A stretch of DNA of 64,000 nt from Furcasterigmium furcatum (taxonomy: Eukaryota > Ascomycota > Sordariomycetes > Glomerellales > Plectosphaerellaceae): NCBI GenBank assembly GCA_001599815.1, contig BCIA01000005.1, positions 723,088-787,087 on the forward strand. The letters are read 5' to 3'. Below, piece after piece: positions 1 through 11,700 of this stretch. The position numbers and the translations under genes are program-made. The notes beneath the pieces were generated by a model. The model worked only from the letters and a program-made list of their open reading frames with translations, had not been told where the DNA came from and made no database searches. Every line of letters starts with the position of its first letter. Position 1 is the first letter of the stretch.

Positions 1-2
1 CC

Positions 3-398
3 AAGCTAGCAACCTCGGCGCAGGCCGCCATCGACCAATGCACAGGCGGCAGCAACGGGCGTCAGTGCGGTTTCTCCTGGACAGGAAGGCGGATCACCCC
101 AGTCGAAGACGACACGAGCAGTAGCGTTGGGGACCAGCTGAGTGTGCTGTCCGCTGTCTTCAGCCTCCTTGTTGGAGAAGCCGACGCCCCTATCCAGCCA
201 CCGAGGGACCGCCCGTTGTCTGGCGCAGGAGACGACGAGTCAGAGAACGAAACGGCCGATGAGACGGAGGAGTCTGGTGGTGGCTCGCCTGAAGAATCGG
301 CGACTGCCCCCGAGGGAGGCTCAAAGGCCAGCGTGATAGAGGTGAGCATCGTGGGAGTCGTCGCCGCCTTTGGGTCCTGGATACTTCTGAGTATTTGA
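3..398 (+). CDS. GH76 mannan endo-1,6-alpha-mannosidase (Dcw1/Dfg5 type), C-terminal part
   Basis: Only the last 131 codons lie in the window; the reading frame is already open at base 3. The start of the visible part (SAQAAIDQCTGGSNGRQCGF) matches the end of the GH76 catalytic domain of fungal Dcw1/Dfg5 proteins, where a Cys-rich GG.NGR.CG stretch precedes a GxQL.VLSA.FSLL helix. After this comes an acidic, Ser/Thr/Gly-rich linker and a C-terminal hydrophobic segment (VIEVSIVGVVAAFGSWILL) that reads as a GPI-attachment signal. The family acts outside the plasma membrane and is thought to cross-link GPI-anchored mannoproteins into the wall glucan. The stop is TGA at 396-398. The N-terminus, signal peptide and catalytic Asp pair lie outside the window. 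The family call rests on recognition of the conserved C-terminal block. Confidence 0.8.
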   Translation, partial: KLATSAQAAIDQCTGGSNGRQCGFSWTGRRITPVEDDTSSSVGDQLSVLSAVFSLLVGEADAPIQPPRDRPLSGAGDDESENETADETEESGGGSPEESATAPEGGSKASVIEVSIVGVVAAFGSWILLSI

Positions 399-505
399 TG
401 GGAGCTGAGATTTACTTAATACATGCTATCGCCACACGATCTCATCGCCCTCCTTTCGTGTCCGGCCCATGGGGTTCATCGGACGATCTGAACATCTCCG
501 TGGCA

Positions 506-1529
506 TCACTTGGGTTGCCCCCATATGTCCTCGTCTCCCAGCCATGCCCAGGCCAGATTATCCCCACTCGCCGCATTGCTCGTGATCAATCCCCTCCCAG
601 GGCTCGGATCAGGACCAGGGTCGTTCAACGCCCCCACGACCCTCGTGTGATCCTTGCCAACCTCCAGCACCGTCCCGCCGACGAGGTCCTCCTCCTCCAC
701 CAGCCTCAGCATGGCCTCCGCCACCTCCTGCGGCGTCACCCACCCGTCCACCTCCTCGTTCACGTTCTCCAGCTTCTCAGGGTTCTCCGTCCACAGCGGC
801 GTCCGCACGATCCCCGGCGCCACGGCGTTCACCCGGACGCCCTTCTCCCCCTCCAGCGGCGCGAGACACCTCACGAACCCCGAAATCGCAAACTTCGACG
901 CCCCGTACAACGGCGCCCGGAACACCCCGAGCTGCCCCGCGATCGAGGAGACATGCACGACCCTCTTCGGGTTCGCCAGCGACGCCGGCTCGGGCGCCGC
1001 AACGCCCGAACCCGGAACGGGCCTGGGATGCATCCAGTGCGACAGCGCCAGCTGCGTCGCCCGGATAGGATGCGTCAGGTTGACATCGAGCAGCGCGTAG
1101 CGCCCCCCGTCCGGCCCGTCCCTGCTCTCCGCCGACCCCGGCGGGAGCCAGAAGTTCGACCAGTGCGGCTCGTAGACCCCGGCGCCGGGGCAGACGACGT
1201 CGAAGCCGCCGAACTCCTCCAGCGCGACGCGGAACATGTTCGCGAGCGCCGGCCACGACGTGACGTCCGTCTCGACGAAGACGGCCCGCGGCGAGGCGGA
1301 CTTGTCCCCGTGGCGGGATACAACGTCCGACGCCTCCGGCCTGAGCGCGAGGTCTGCGAAGACGACGTTGCAGCCCCGCGAGAGAAGGAGCTCCGCGAAC
1401 GCGAGGTTGATTCCTGGTAAATGGTCAGCTTCGTGCTTGCACTGCTAGGCTACGGGGTACCGGACCGGAACCGGCGCCGGTCACGATGGCGGATTTGCCA
1501 GATACGGAAAAGGGGGCGGATGCTGGCAT
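506..1529 (-). CDS. Short-chain dehydrogenase/reductase (15-hydroxyprostaglandin dehydrogenase-like)
   Basis: Two exons, complement(506-1413, 1466-1529), give 323 aa. The short first exon encodes MPASAPFSVSGKSAIVTGAGS. A 52-nt intron (donor GTCCGG, unusual; acceptor CCAG) joins it so that the Rossmann motif reads TGAGSGINLAFAELL, which is why I chose this donor over the nearby GTACCC that breaks frame. The rest shows the classical SDR order: NVVFADL for the second beta strand, GFDVVCPGAG (in place of NNAG), SSIAG with the catalytic Ser, YGASK with the catalytic Tyr and Lys, then VAPGIVRTPLW. The C-terminal residues after about 290 are not conserved SDR sequence. Substrate unknown; fungal proteins of this type act on small alcohols or polyketide/lipid ketones. 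It is divergent from nothing and precedes the large gene at 2256 on the same strand. Confidence 0.8.
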
Positions 1530-2255
1530 GGCTAATTCGGGGAGGCTATCTTGCTGAACAAGACGAAAGAGATCTCGATGCCCTATGGATAGTGTCCGGG
1601 ACGTCGTGGTATTTCAGGTCGTTCGGGTCTCGCTGCATCAAGAACCGCGGCGGCAACGAGGGCTTGGCCGGTGGTCGAGGCCCGGGACAAGACCCCGCAA
1701 CAACCCCGCGAAGCCCCTCCTCCGAGTCGTCATCCCACTCTCACTCGCCGTGTCGAGGGTTCTGTGGCGGCTGACCTCGCCTCGTTTTAACCCGGCAGGC
1801 CACCGAGGCGCGCGGGGGCCAAGACGGACGGCCCAGTAGACGCCCGAATCACGGTATGAGGAGAGGAGAACCAAGTAGTAGGTACATGTCATCTGTTGTA
1901 TTCTCGTTGCGTCGTGTTCCCCCACTACTACATTGAAATCGCGGCAAAGGCAGTAAAACAAAAACGAACGCCTGCTGTGTCCCGTCCCATGCCCACGCAT
2001 TCAGCACCTCGGCGCCGAAGCACCTCCCGCGCGCTCTTCGCTGCTGGCCCGGCCGCTGGTGCTGGTACCCAGCTACTATCCTCCTCCTGCATCCGAAGCA
2101 ATCTTTCCCCCGTCGCACCAAGCCTGGGGCGACAACGGTCCTGATCCGGAAATCGCAACTAATGAGGGTATCAACAAGCAAATAGGTAACCCGAGAATCG
2201 TGTTCGTGAGGCGTAAGGCGACCCGTGTAGATCATCGCATAACATGGCCATCTCT
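1530..2255. other. Intergenic: upstream of the SDR and downstream of the RDEL protein gene
   Basis: Holds the promoter of the minus-strand SDR and the 3' end of the next minus-strand gene. Open frames here on both strands lack start context, splice structure and any recognisable motif. I see no repeat or RNA gene. Confidence 0.6.
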
Positions 2256-5200
2256 TCAGAGCTCGTCCCGCTCGGCTTGGGCGTTGTGCCTGATGGCGTC
2301 GGCGGCGGCAGCAGCAGCAGCATTCGCCCGGTCCCGAGCAGCCTGAGCAGAGTCGCCTGCTGCCTTGGTTGCCTGGCTGAGGTAGGCAGCAGCGGAAGAC
2401 GCGCCAGTTGCGTATGCTGCCTGCAGGCGCGAGAGCACGCTCTCCGAGAACGTCGGCTCCTTGCCCACGATGAGCTCCTGCACTATGCTGTAGACGATCT
2501 CGTACTGCTTGGCGGCCTGGTTCGATGCGTGCGCGGCGTACTGCTCTGCCTCGTGATAGGCGCTGTCGTACCAGGCGGTCGGTGTAGGGACACCGTAGAT
2601 CTGGGCGCTGATCTGGTTCACGACATTCTCCCAGGTCTCGGTCACGCCCCTTTCGACAGCCTCAGCAGCGTCCAGCACCTCCTGTGCTGCCGCATGTACA
2701 GCGTCGTTCACGGCCGATGCGGCGGCGTTGAAGCCCGCACCCACGGCTGATGCGACTGAAAGTCCATCGACGGAGGCTCCGGAGGCAAGAGCGCTGCCCG
2801 ACTCCTTGGCAACGGATGCGGCCGAGGATGCGGTGCCAGCGGCATCGGTAGGGGTGGGAGCGGCGGTGAAAGAGCTCATGGCGGTGGCAACAGATGCCAG
2901 GAACTCGGAATACCTGGCTTGGGCATTGCCGAGTCCGGCGTAGTAGTTCGCCTTGGCCTTCTGGAGGAGCTTGTCTGTGGACGCAGTGGGAGTTGCGGTA
3001 GCGAGGCCCAGAGCGATCTTGGCAGCTTCATACTGCTCTTCGGCCCAAATGCGGCCTTCGAGAAGACGCTGAGCAGCAACGCCTTCAACCTGGCTCCAGT
3101 CAAAGCCTGATGGTGCTTGCGTTTGCGTGGCAGTACCGTAAATCCCGTTGGAAGCGGCGTCAAGAGCCTCCTTCAGCCGGGCATTGGCAACGTTGGTTGC
3201 AGCAGCATAGCGGGAAGAAATGCCAGCGAAGATCTGATCCTGAACAGGTTCCGGTTCGGGGGTGCCGTAGAGCTGGGCGGAGACAGCTGACATGGCAATC
3301 GAATACTTGTGCGACGCCTGGGCGATGGCGCTGGCGTAGGCATCCTGCACCTGGTGCGTGTATTTGCCCACAATATCTTCCGTATCATCGGCATCGGCAT
3401 CGTCATCGAGGATGGGCCCTCCACGGTTCGGGACCTCTTGGGCCATCGCGCCAAGGAAGGCAGGCTTGACAGTAGCAGTCTCAGCCTCGACGGGCTGGTC
3501 CTCAACAGACTCGACAATGATCTCTTCTTCCAGCTGGTCTTCAAGCTTGTGCTCGGCCTTCTCCTCCGGGGTCAGTGGCTGCTGAGCCTCTTCATCGGCA
3601 GGGGTGCTGCCGGTGTCGTTGACGACGAAAGTCTGGTCATCACCTGGGATGATAGTCGAAGCCAGAGTGTCGAACGATGCTGTGTCGCTGCCTTCGTCGT
3701 TCGCGATGCTTGAAGCTGCGGACAGCACGCTAGTCACGGAGTCAGAGACAGCGCTATAAGCAGAATCGCTGGCGCTGCTGAACTCCTCCACCACCTCAGA
3801 TGCAGCGCTGCTAACTTCGGAGAGCAGGGGCTTCTGCTGGGGCAGGTCGTCAGCCGGTGAATCGTTCTCGAGAACACTGGCAGCCGACTCGAGAGGGTCC
3901 TGCTCGGCCGCAGATACGCCTTCGTCGGGAAGATCAGTTGCGGGCGACTCGTCCTCGAGAACGCTGGCGGCTTCTTCCAGAGGATCGGCCTGTTCGGGCT
4001 CGGACGTGCCATCAGCCTCCTTGGCGGCTTCGGCGGCGCGCGATGCCTCCGCAGCGCGTGCTTCTTCGGCGGCCCGTGCTGCTTCAGCAGCCTCGATCTT
4101 GGCCCGCTCAGCAGCAATCGCGGCCTCGATCTTAGCCTTCTCGGCGTCCTCGGCAGCCTGGCGCGTAGACTCGGTTGCAAAGTCATCGGAGTCGTCGGCT
4201 GCCGCAAGCTTCCAGAAACCAACTTCCTTGAGCCTAGCCAGTTCGTGTGCGGCATCCTGTGCCACGGCCATAGCTGCGTCTTCGACCTCTGCGGAGGCTT
4301 CCCGGGTGTCATCGAGAGCAGGGTGGGTCACGATGAGCTTCTTGAGGTCGTTGGTCCATTCGTCGAACTTGTCCCTCAGCTCGTGGAACTTGGCCCAGTC
4401 CTTGTATGTGACGCCGTCCATCCAAGCCCACTTCATGCCGATGCGCTGGAGGGCCAGGTCGCGGATGCTCTCCAGGATCTTGAAGTGGCTTTCGGCAGCC
4501 TTGGTGATGGCAGACTCCATCTCGCCTTCGAAGCTGACTTTCCAGGTGCGAACAGCCTGTGCCTTCTCCTTGATGGCGAGACCGGCCTTGCGGGTGGCGC
4601 TGAGAAGCTCATCGCCGGCGTTGGGGCCGCTCTTCTGGACAATACCGATGATTGCCTGTTTCAGGACATCATATTCGGCCTTGGCAGTGTCTTCGAGGTC
4701 GGTGACGAGTGGCCTGCCGATCTGTTGAATGTTGTCGCGGATCATATCCTGGGAGATCTCGTGGATGCGGTCCTCGATCTCGCTGGCACCCTCATCAGCT
4801 GCCTTGGCGAACTTGGTCTGCCACTGTTCGAGATCCTCGGCGACGATTTCTTGGGGCGTCTTACCCGAATCGTCCGCCTCCTTTGCAGCTGGTGGTGGAG
4901 GCGCGGCTTTCTCAGTCTCTTCTTTCTTGGCAACATGGGAAGGGTCCGGGATCGGGACTTCCTCTTCGACCTGGGAGGCAGTGGTGGAGGGGGTTGCGGA
5001 TGAAACGGACGAGGGCGGCTTCGAGAAGGACGAGGGGGAGGTGACAGAGCTCACACTATTCAATGGTTAGATCCTCGCGCTTTGGGAATGTGCCAGGTGC
5101 AGACGAGCTTACCTCTCCGAAACAACCTCGGATGCATTCTTGGATCGCTCTCGGTACCGTCCCAGACGCTGACCAATCCGGGCAAGCTGCGGCTCGACGT

Positions 5201-6028
5201 TCTGTACGTACAGGACGCGGACCTGGGGCCACACAGTGGTGTCGAGGAAGACATAGGTCTTGTTCCAGCTCCAGAAGAGCGAAGGAATCGCGGTTTCGGT
5301 GGCAAAGCGCGAGCCGACGTCATACACCTGCGCAAGGTAGGGCTGGGCGAACTCGTAGGACGGCCAGATGATCTCGTGGTATGTCTGGAGAGCGTTGGTC
5401 CGCGCGATGTCGTAGTAGGGAGCCATGGCCGCAGAGGCCTGGCCAACATGAGGCGCGACCTTCTCATCATACTGATCCCGGGCGATCTTCTGATAGACGG
5501 CCAGCTGGGGCTGGATGTTCTGGTCCCACTGCGACTGGCCGAAGGCCTGTGCCTGGGTTAGAGCAGGACCGCCGTACTTGGTTGCGTAGGCCGTGGCCGG
5601 CACGACGATTCGCTCGCTGGCAATGTCATAGTATGGGCGGGCGACATCGACATATGGGGCCGCATAAGTGTTGTAGTACGGTTCGACGTGAGGCACGACG
5701 ATCTGCTTTGCTTGGAAGTACGGCTTGCAGATGCGGGGAGTCGTCTCGTCGCATTGCTCGAGGGTATCGGGGCATCGGAAGAGAAGGGTAATGACGGAAT
5801 ACCAGGTCAGCAGCCTGTGCAACGGTCGAGCGTTAGTCATTTGCTATCTTTAACGAGGCGTGAAGCACAGGGGAGGTCATACCTAGCGATGATGCTGAAG
5901 AGGCGCGAGAGGATCGTCGGGCCCCGGGCTGCAGACGAGGTTCTCTTCGTGCCGACGGCATGGCCATTGATGCCGTTCATCTTGGTGCCTTTCGAATAGC
6001 CGTTGGCGTACCCGTTCGTGGCCTCCAT
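2256..6028 (-). CDS. Large membrane/amphipathic-repeat protein ending in RDEL (often mislabelled 'hoxa13')
   Basis: Three exons, complement(2256-5055, 5113-5814, 5883-6028), give 1215 aa. Both introns have strong signals (GTATGA/CACAG and GTAAGC/AATAG) and correct phase. Residues 1-45 are a polar, Asn/Gly-rich head; then comes one hydrophobic segment (LLTWYSVITLLF) around residues 49-62. Residues about 75-270 carry recurring Pro-Tyr units with about 11-residue spacing (PHVEPYYNTYAAPYVDVARP), suggesting amphipathic helices. The long third exon is acidic, Ala/Glu-rich and partly coiled-coil, with repeated RAAEAARAAEEA tracts, and later short repeats containing YGTPEPEP, YGTATQT and YGVPTPT. The last four residues are RDEL, a variant of the K/HDEL ER-retention signal. 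Proteins with this layout are common in Sordariomycetes and often carry an automatic 'transcription factor hoxa13' name, but I see no homeobox. Function unknown. Confidence 0.8.
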
Positions 6029-8711
6029 CGCGGAGGGAGCTGCGTGAGCGGAACAGCAGGCTCACGACGAAGCACGCGTCGAGCTGTGCGGGTCAGGACG
6101 ATTGCTAGAAGCGTGGGGAATCGACGCCGCCGTGGAGATGAAGCAGACGAGAGGGATTCTGAATCTGGAGCTGCTCTGGCGTTCGCCTGTCTGTCAGCTT
6201 TCGAGTCGGCCAGTCGTGGAACAAAGAGCCTGGAAGGAGGAAAAGAAAATGGCATCCGAGGATGTCGGTCGCAGAAAGCAGCCGCCTGCAGGAGCGACGG
6301 ACGGGCCAGGAGCTGGGCTGGGCTGGGGGCCGTGGTTGGTCCTGGGACGGGGAACGGTGGGGCCAAGGGGAAGCTTGCTGACCTCGAATGTTACCTCGCA
6401 ACGGTCTGGGTCGTTTCAAAAGAGACGTCGGGTCGGCGCCCAGGAGGTGGTCGGGCTTTGTAGGGAAGTTGAGGATGAAAGGCAGGAGACGTGTTCGAGA
6501 AGAATGTTGTAGGAGGTGAAGGATTTCCCTGGCGGGAGAATGGATCGGATCGGTCGCACGATTCTAGGTGGTTGCTTGAGATAAACCTGCGGGCGCCAGA
6601 CTTGCGGTGACGTGCGTGCAGTGGTGTTGCATGTGCTCGGGGCCTACGGGTAGGATGTGCCAAGTTTCAAGTCGCGATTAGGGGAAAAGGCATTCCTGGT
6701 GGGTCCCACCGAGTGGCGGTGGCTGCACCAGTGAGCCACCCGGGAACGTCCTTCTCGAGTGCCAGTGGACTGGATCACTGGCCGTGACGTACAGCGTGCA
6801 GCCCCCACGTCATCGAGTGCTTGATCTTCGTTCCGCTGGAACTTTTCGTGGCTTTTGGCCGTTGCATCTGAACTGATTGACTAGGAGGTAGTACTGGACA
6901 TTTTGGCTCCCACTGACTTTCTGCTGTTATAAGTACTTCCAACAACTTCAACTCGCAGTCCGACTCTCGAATATGGCACGAGCTCGGGCAGCCTGAGGAA
7001 TACATACATTGCATTGCATCCTCACACCGCCATCGCGAATGGCATCATCCAAGATGTCCAGCGGGCCATGATCGTGCCACCAAGGATGTATCGCCATCAC
7101 CCAGTTGGGACCGAGAGGTCCAGGATTGTCGGCTTCCTGAAGACCTGTTGATTTTTAAAAGAACCGACATTACGTTCAGTTGCAATGTCGAAGCCAGAGC
7201 CAGAATGGCAGGATGCTTTTGGAGCTCGCCGAAAAATTCAATGTTCGGATCCGATCAATCGGGCAGACTGATGCAGTGAGCAGCAATAGGATATTAATTC
7301 TAGTTCCCGGCGATCTGATGGAGGGGGAGTGGAAAGGGGGTTCCCCGAGGTAGATATCCTGGATGTAAGCGAACATCGGTTCGCCCGGTCTGAATGCCTG
7401 CTCGCCTGCATCATGCATGGCCCAGTTGCCTGGCCTCATTGATTTGAGTCTCCAGATCATGAGAAGCCAGTTAAAGTCCGTAGAATTAAAACAGATGTCC
7501 ATTTGTCTGGGGTCCCTGGCATTGCCAAGACAATCTTCATATCTGGATGAACGTGCGCCAAGACGCCAGAGAGCCGTCCTGCCGGGCCTCCATTCACGGA
7601 TGGATACTGAGAGGGAAGGTAGCAAAACATCTGCATATACAAAAATGGTGAGGGATCAAGACTGACAGCATCATCCTTGACGTTGATCTGTGCATGTAGC
7701 GCCCTAACACATAATTCAAGATGTCTGCGGCTGATCGGTTCATCGTGACCGTCTGAGCGTATCCTCCCACTGACGAGCGACGTCCCATAATTGCCTAGGC
7801 GAGTCAATCTGGCATCCGTGTCACATGGGCACTTGTCTCTAAAAGCTTGAAGTGCCCATCCATGCAAATGAGGAAGTGTGTCCTGACTGATGACCCTCTC
7901 TGCCCTGTATTTCCATAGTGATACCTCGAACCAAATAGTGTACTGTTTGTCAAAACGGGGTTGCTTCTCGGTTACCTCTCTCAGGCAAAATTGTATCTCC
8001 GAGGCAGAATTGTCAAAACAGCCGACTGACCCGACTCACGCGCATCCATCTCTATGATAATTATAGCCCTATACCTTCCTTACGCAAGGGTCGCTCTGAG
8101 CAGTAACCCTGTTCGGCTATGCCCGAGATTCCATGGACTACTAGTTGAGTCCCACCCCCAAAACGGCCTGTTGCCGAATGCTACACAAGTGATCCGACAC
8201 CGAAGCACGTGTGACGGCGTTCAGAGACAATTGGCCATCCCTCCAACCCTGCCATGGGCTAGAACCTCCATGTATCTCGCCCCACGTACACGTGCAATTA
8301 CTGTATGCATGCCAAGGGGCTACGCCGAGATCCAGATGTATGTCTGCAGAGTGCAAAGCTCATTCTTTGTATCTCTACTAGGCCTTCATCAAAATCGGCG
8401 GGCGCAAATGCCTCAGACGGCAAAGGAGAATATGGCCACTTTGAGGTTATCCGACCTTGCCACTGGCTAGAACGTCCATCCATGGATACTGCTTGCATCC
8501 GCCCATGTACTCGCCCGACCGAACTCACCAGAGTCGGGCGGCGAGACTGCCTCGGACGACAGGGGGCTCCATATCGCTACTTTGACCTGCCGAGTTTAGC
8601 ACATACAACTTGGCATTAAAAGCCCAGAGATCCCTCCCGGCTGAGGGCAGAGGTTCACTGAGTCCATCAATAATTGCACTCGCATCCGACTTGATCCCAG
8701 CTGCTGCCGAG
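6029..8711. other. Gene-poor interval between the RDEL protein gene and GH71
   Basis: Holds the divergent promoters of the RDEL protein gene (left) and the GH71 gene (right). No open frame here has a start, splice sites and recognisable motif together. Around 8238-8600 there are loosely repeated blocks: TGCCATGGGCTAGAACCTCC near 8252 resembles TGCCACTGGCTAGAACGTCC near 8458, and CTCAGACGGCAAAGG near 8411 resembles CTCGGACGACAGGGG near 8551. These look like old local duplications in the GH71 promoter. Confidence 0.5.
7176..7867 (-). other. Two overlapping unrecognised open frames, possible gene relic
   Basis: Two minus-strand frames overlap here: one at 7457-7867 (about 136 codons) and one at 7176-7625 (about 149 codons). 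Their composition is protein-like (for example NWLLMIWRLKSMRPGNWAMH and FAYIQDIYLGEP) rather than the Arg/Pro-rich pattern of shadow frames. I cannot join them into a convincing spliced model and do not recognise a family. They could be a decayed gene or chance frames in lower-GC DNA. Confidence 0.2.
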
Positions 8712-11700
8712 ATGCGGTCTCTTTTCGATATGCGGCTCCTGCTGGCCGCACTGGTCTTGCAGATCCTGCCCCATGTGGCGGATGCAAAGGCTATCTTCGC
8801 TCACTTCATGGTATGTTCGTCCATGGAAGCAGCCTTGGATCTCACCGTAGTTGGCATGTTCCCATCTAATCCCCATCACAGTTGTCAAACACGGACGGGC
8901 AGGGCCAGGGCCGTTGGGCGCAGGAGATGCGTCTGGCTCAGGATGCTCGCATTGACGCCTTCATGCTGAACTTTGCCTACGACGAGAATACCACGGCGCC
9001 AGGCCTCGAAAACGCCTTCGCCGCCGCTGCTGCCACGGGGTTCAAATTGGCATTCTCCTTCGACTATGCCGGCAACGGCCTCTGGCCCAAGAATGACGTC
9101 CTCGACCTCCTCAAGCAGTATGCCAATCATCCCAACTACTTCAAGCGCGGATCTCAGCCACTTGTGTCGACCTTTGAGGGCCCGGAGAGCGCCGAGGACT
9201 GGAAGGAGATCAAAAGTTCCATCGGCTGCTTCTTCATCCCAGACTGGTCGTCCCTCGGCGCGAAGCCGGCCATGGAGCTGGGCGCCGCCGACGGCCTGTT
9301 CAACTGGGCGGCATGGCCTACAGGCCCTGCCGACATGAACACCCACACCGATGCCTCTTATCTCCAGTACCTGGACGGAAAGCCGTACATGATGCCCGTA
9401 TCCCCCTGGTTCTTCACCAACATGCCCGGGTTCGACAAGAACTGGTTGTGGCGCGGAGACGACCTCTGGTTCGACCGCTGGGAGCAGGTCAACACCGTCG
9501 ACCCCGAGTTCGTTCAGATCATCTCTTGGAACGACTACGGTGAATCCCACTATATCGGGCCCTTGCCAGAAACTGAAAAGGGATATGAGGCCTTTGAGAG
9601 GGGAAGGGCTCCTTTCAACTACGTCCGCGACATGCCGCACGATGCATGGAGGCAGTTCCTTCCTTTCGTGATTGACATGTGGAAGAACCCCCGGGCTACT
9701 ATCACTCGTGAGGGCTTGGTGTCTTGGTACCGTCTCTCCCCGTCCCTCGCGTGTGGTCACGGAGGCACTGTCGGCAACATCGCCACCCATCTGCAGCTGG
9801 AGCAGGAGCCCGCCGACATGGTGCAGGACAAGGTTTTCTTCTCCGCGCAGCTGGGAGGCAGCGCGGACGTCACGGTCACCATCGGCGGCGTTGGCGTCGC
9901 CGCGGTGTGGGAGAACGTCCCCAAGGGCGGCGTAGGCATCTACCACGGCAGCGCCTGGTTCAGTGGACGCACCGGCCCCGTGGTCGTGACCATCTCCCGG
10001 TCCGGCCGACAGCTCTTCCAGCTGTCGGGCAGGGCCATCGGAGGCTGCTCCATCCAGAACTGGAACGCCTGGGTGGGGAGCACCATGGCCCCGGGCACCA
10101 TCTCGGCCACCGCGCAGAAGTACGAGGACTGCGTGGCGGGCTTCGGCGTGTACAACTTCGCGGGCCTCTGCAGCTTCGCCTGCAGCCTCGGCTACTGTCC
10201 CGTCGGAGCGTGCACCTGCACGGCCAGGGGCCCCAAGCCGGAGCTCCCCAAGGCACTGAACATCGACGGCTTCTCGGGCAACGGAGACCCCAGCTACGAC
10301 GGCCTCTGCAGCTTCACGTGCAACTACGGGTACTGCCCGGAGGGCGCGTGTTCTACTACGAAGCAGCCTGAGTATCTGCCTGACTACTCGCCCTTCCTCC
10401 CCCCCGTCTGCACGGAGGGCACCGGCACCGGCAACGCCGAGGGGCTCTGCAGCTTCAGCTGCCATTTCGGCATGTGTCCCATCCGCACCTGCAGCTGCAA
10501 AGGGGTCGGAAACCTCATCGTGCGGCCTGACCGCACGCCGGCTCTCGTTACGGCTGTTGGAGAGAACCCGACCATCGCCGAGAAGCAGCTCTGTCACTTT
10601 GCCTGCAACCATGGCTACTGTCCCGAGGGCGCCTGCAGCGGAAAGGCCATCGCCGAGCCCGTCGAGGCCGGATGGCAGAAGATCGATTGTATGAACGCCG
10701 GTGTAGTAAAGGCCGGCGACCCCGCGAAGGACCGGTGGACTCAGGTCATGGCGGCTGACGCGTGGGATGCTGTCGTGCTCGCATGGAAGGGGCGGGAGCC
10801 TGATGCCTCGCTAAACTTTACGCAGTTTGTGAGTCCAACGACTCGTGCCTCTTCTTCGAGGTTCCCGACAGTGCTGACACGAGGTCTCTACTCGATTCAT
10901 AGGTCAGCGACTTCTTCAACGGCCCTGAGTTTATGGAGTGTGGCGTTCTCGCCGACAGGAATGGATGCGACAACTACGTCCAATGTCACGACACGAACTA
11001 CGTCGGGGGATACTTCATCATCAACTCGCTCGTCAGGCTCAGCAACGTAAGCCGCGCCCCTCCTGATGGATTGCCATAGTGATCCCGCTCTGGTTTGCTG
11101 ACGTCCCTCCCAAGGTCATTTGGAACTACTACGACGCCATGGGCGACACGGCAACGGATGTGCAGGGCAATATGGGGGATTTTGCAACAGCCTTCGCCCC
11201 GCCTGCCACGGAGGACATTTCGCTCGCCGTGATCCTAGACCTGGTCATGATGGGGTACATCACGGCCGCCGGGCCGTTCTGGAAGATAGGTGAGGTGGCC
11301 TCCGGGCCCTCGATTCGTCTCGTCAGCCATGTTGACCATCCATCCCACAGCGTTCAAAAGGCTTCATACCTCCACCACGAAGGAAAGCCTCGACGCGATG
11401 GAATACGTCGTCGACAATATCCTCAAGTCCACCATCCCCCTGGCGAAGGACCTGACTAAAGTGTAAGTCGCAGTCCATTGATGCCCTGTTAGAAGTAACG
11501 GTGTAACCGATCGGACAGGGAGGCGAAGCTCGAAACCCAGAACACTCTGTCTCAAAGAGTCGCTGGCAAGTCTCCTTCTCCCATCCTCTCTCCATAATTT
11601 CTAACCCGACCATGCAGCCGTGATCGGAATCTGGAAATCCACGACAGATAAGTTTAACAGCAACTTGTTCGATGGTAGCGACTCGAGCATTGACCTGCTC

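Noticed and set aside
395..1420. Long plus-strand open frame opposite the first SDR
   Set aside because: Arg/Pro-rich, motif-free shadow caused by GC bias; the minus strand has a full SDR with splice signals.
8885..10612. 575-codon minus-strand open frame opposite GH71
   Set aside because: Antisense shadow of a C-ending coding region; the plus strand carries the GH71 motifs.
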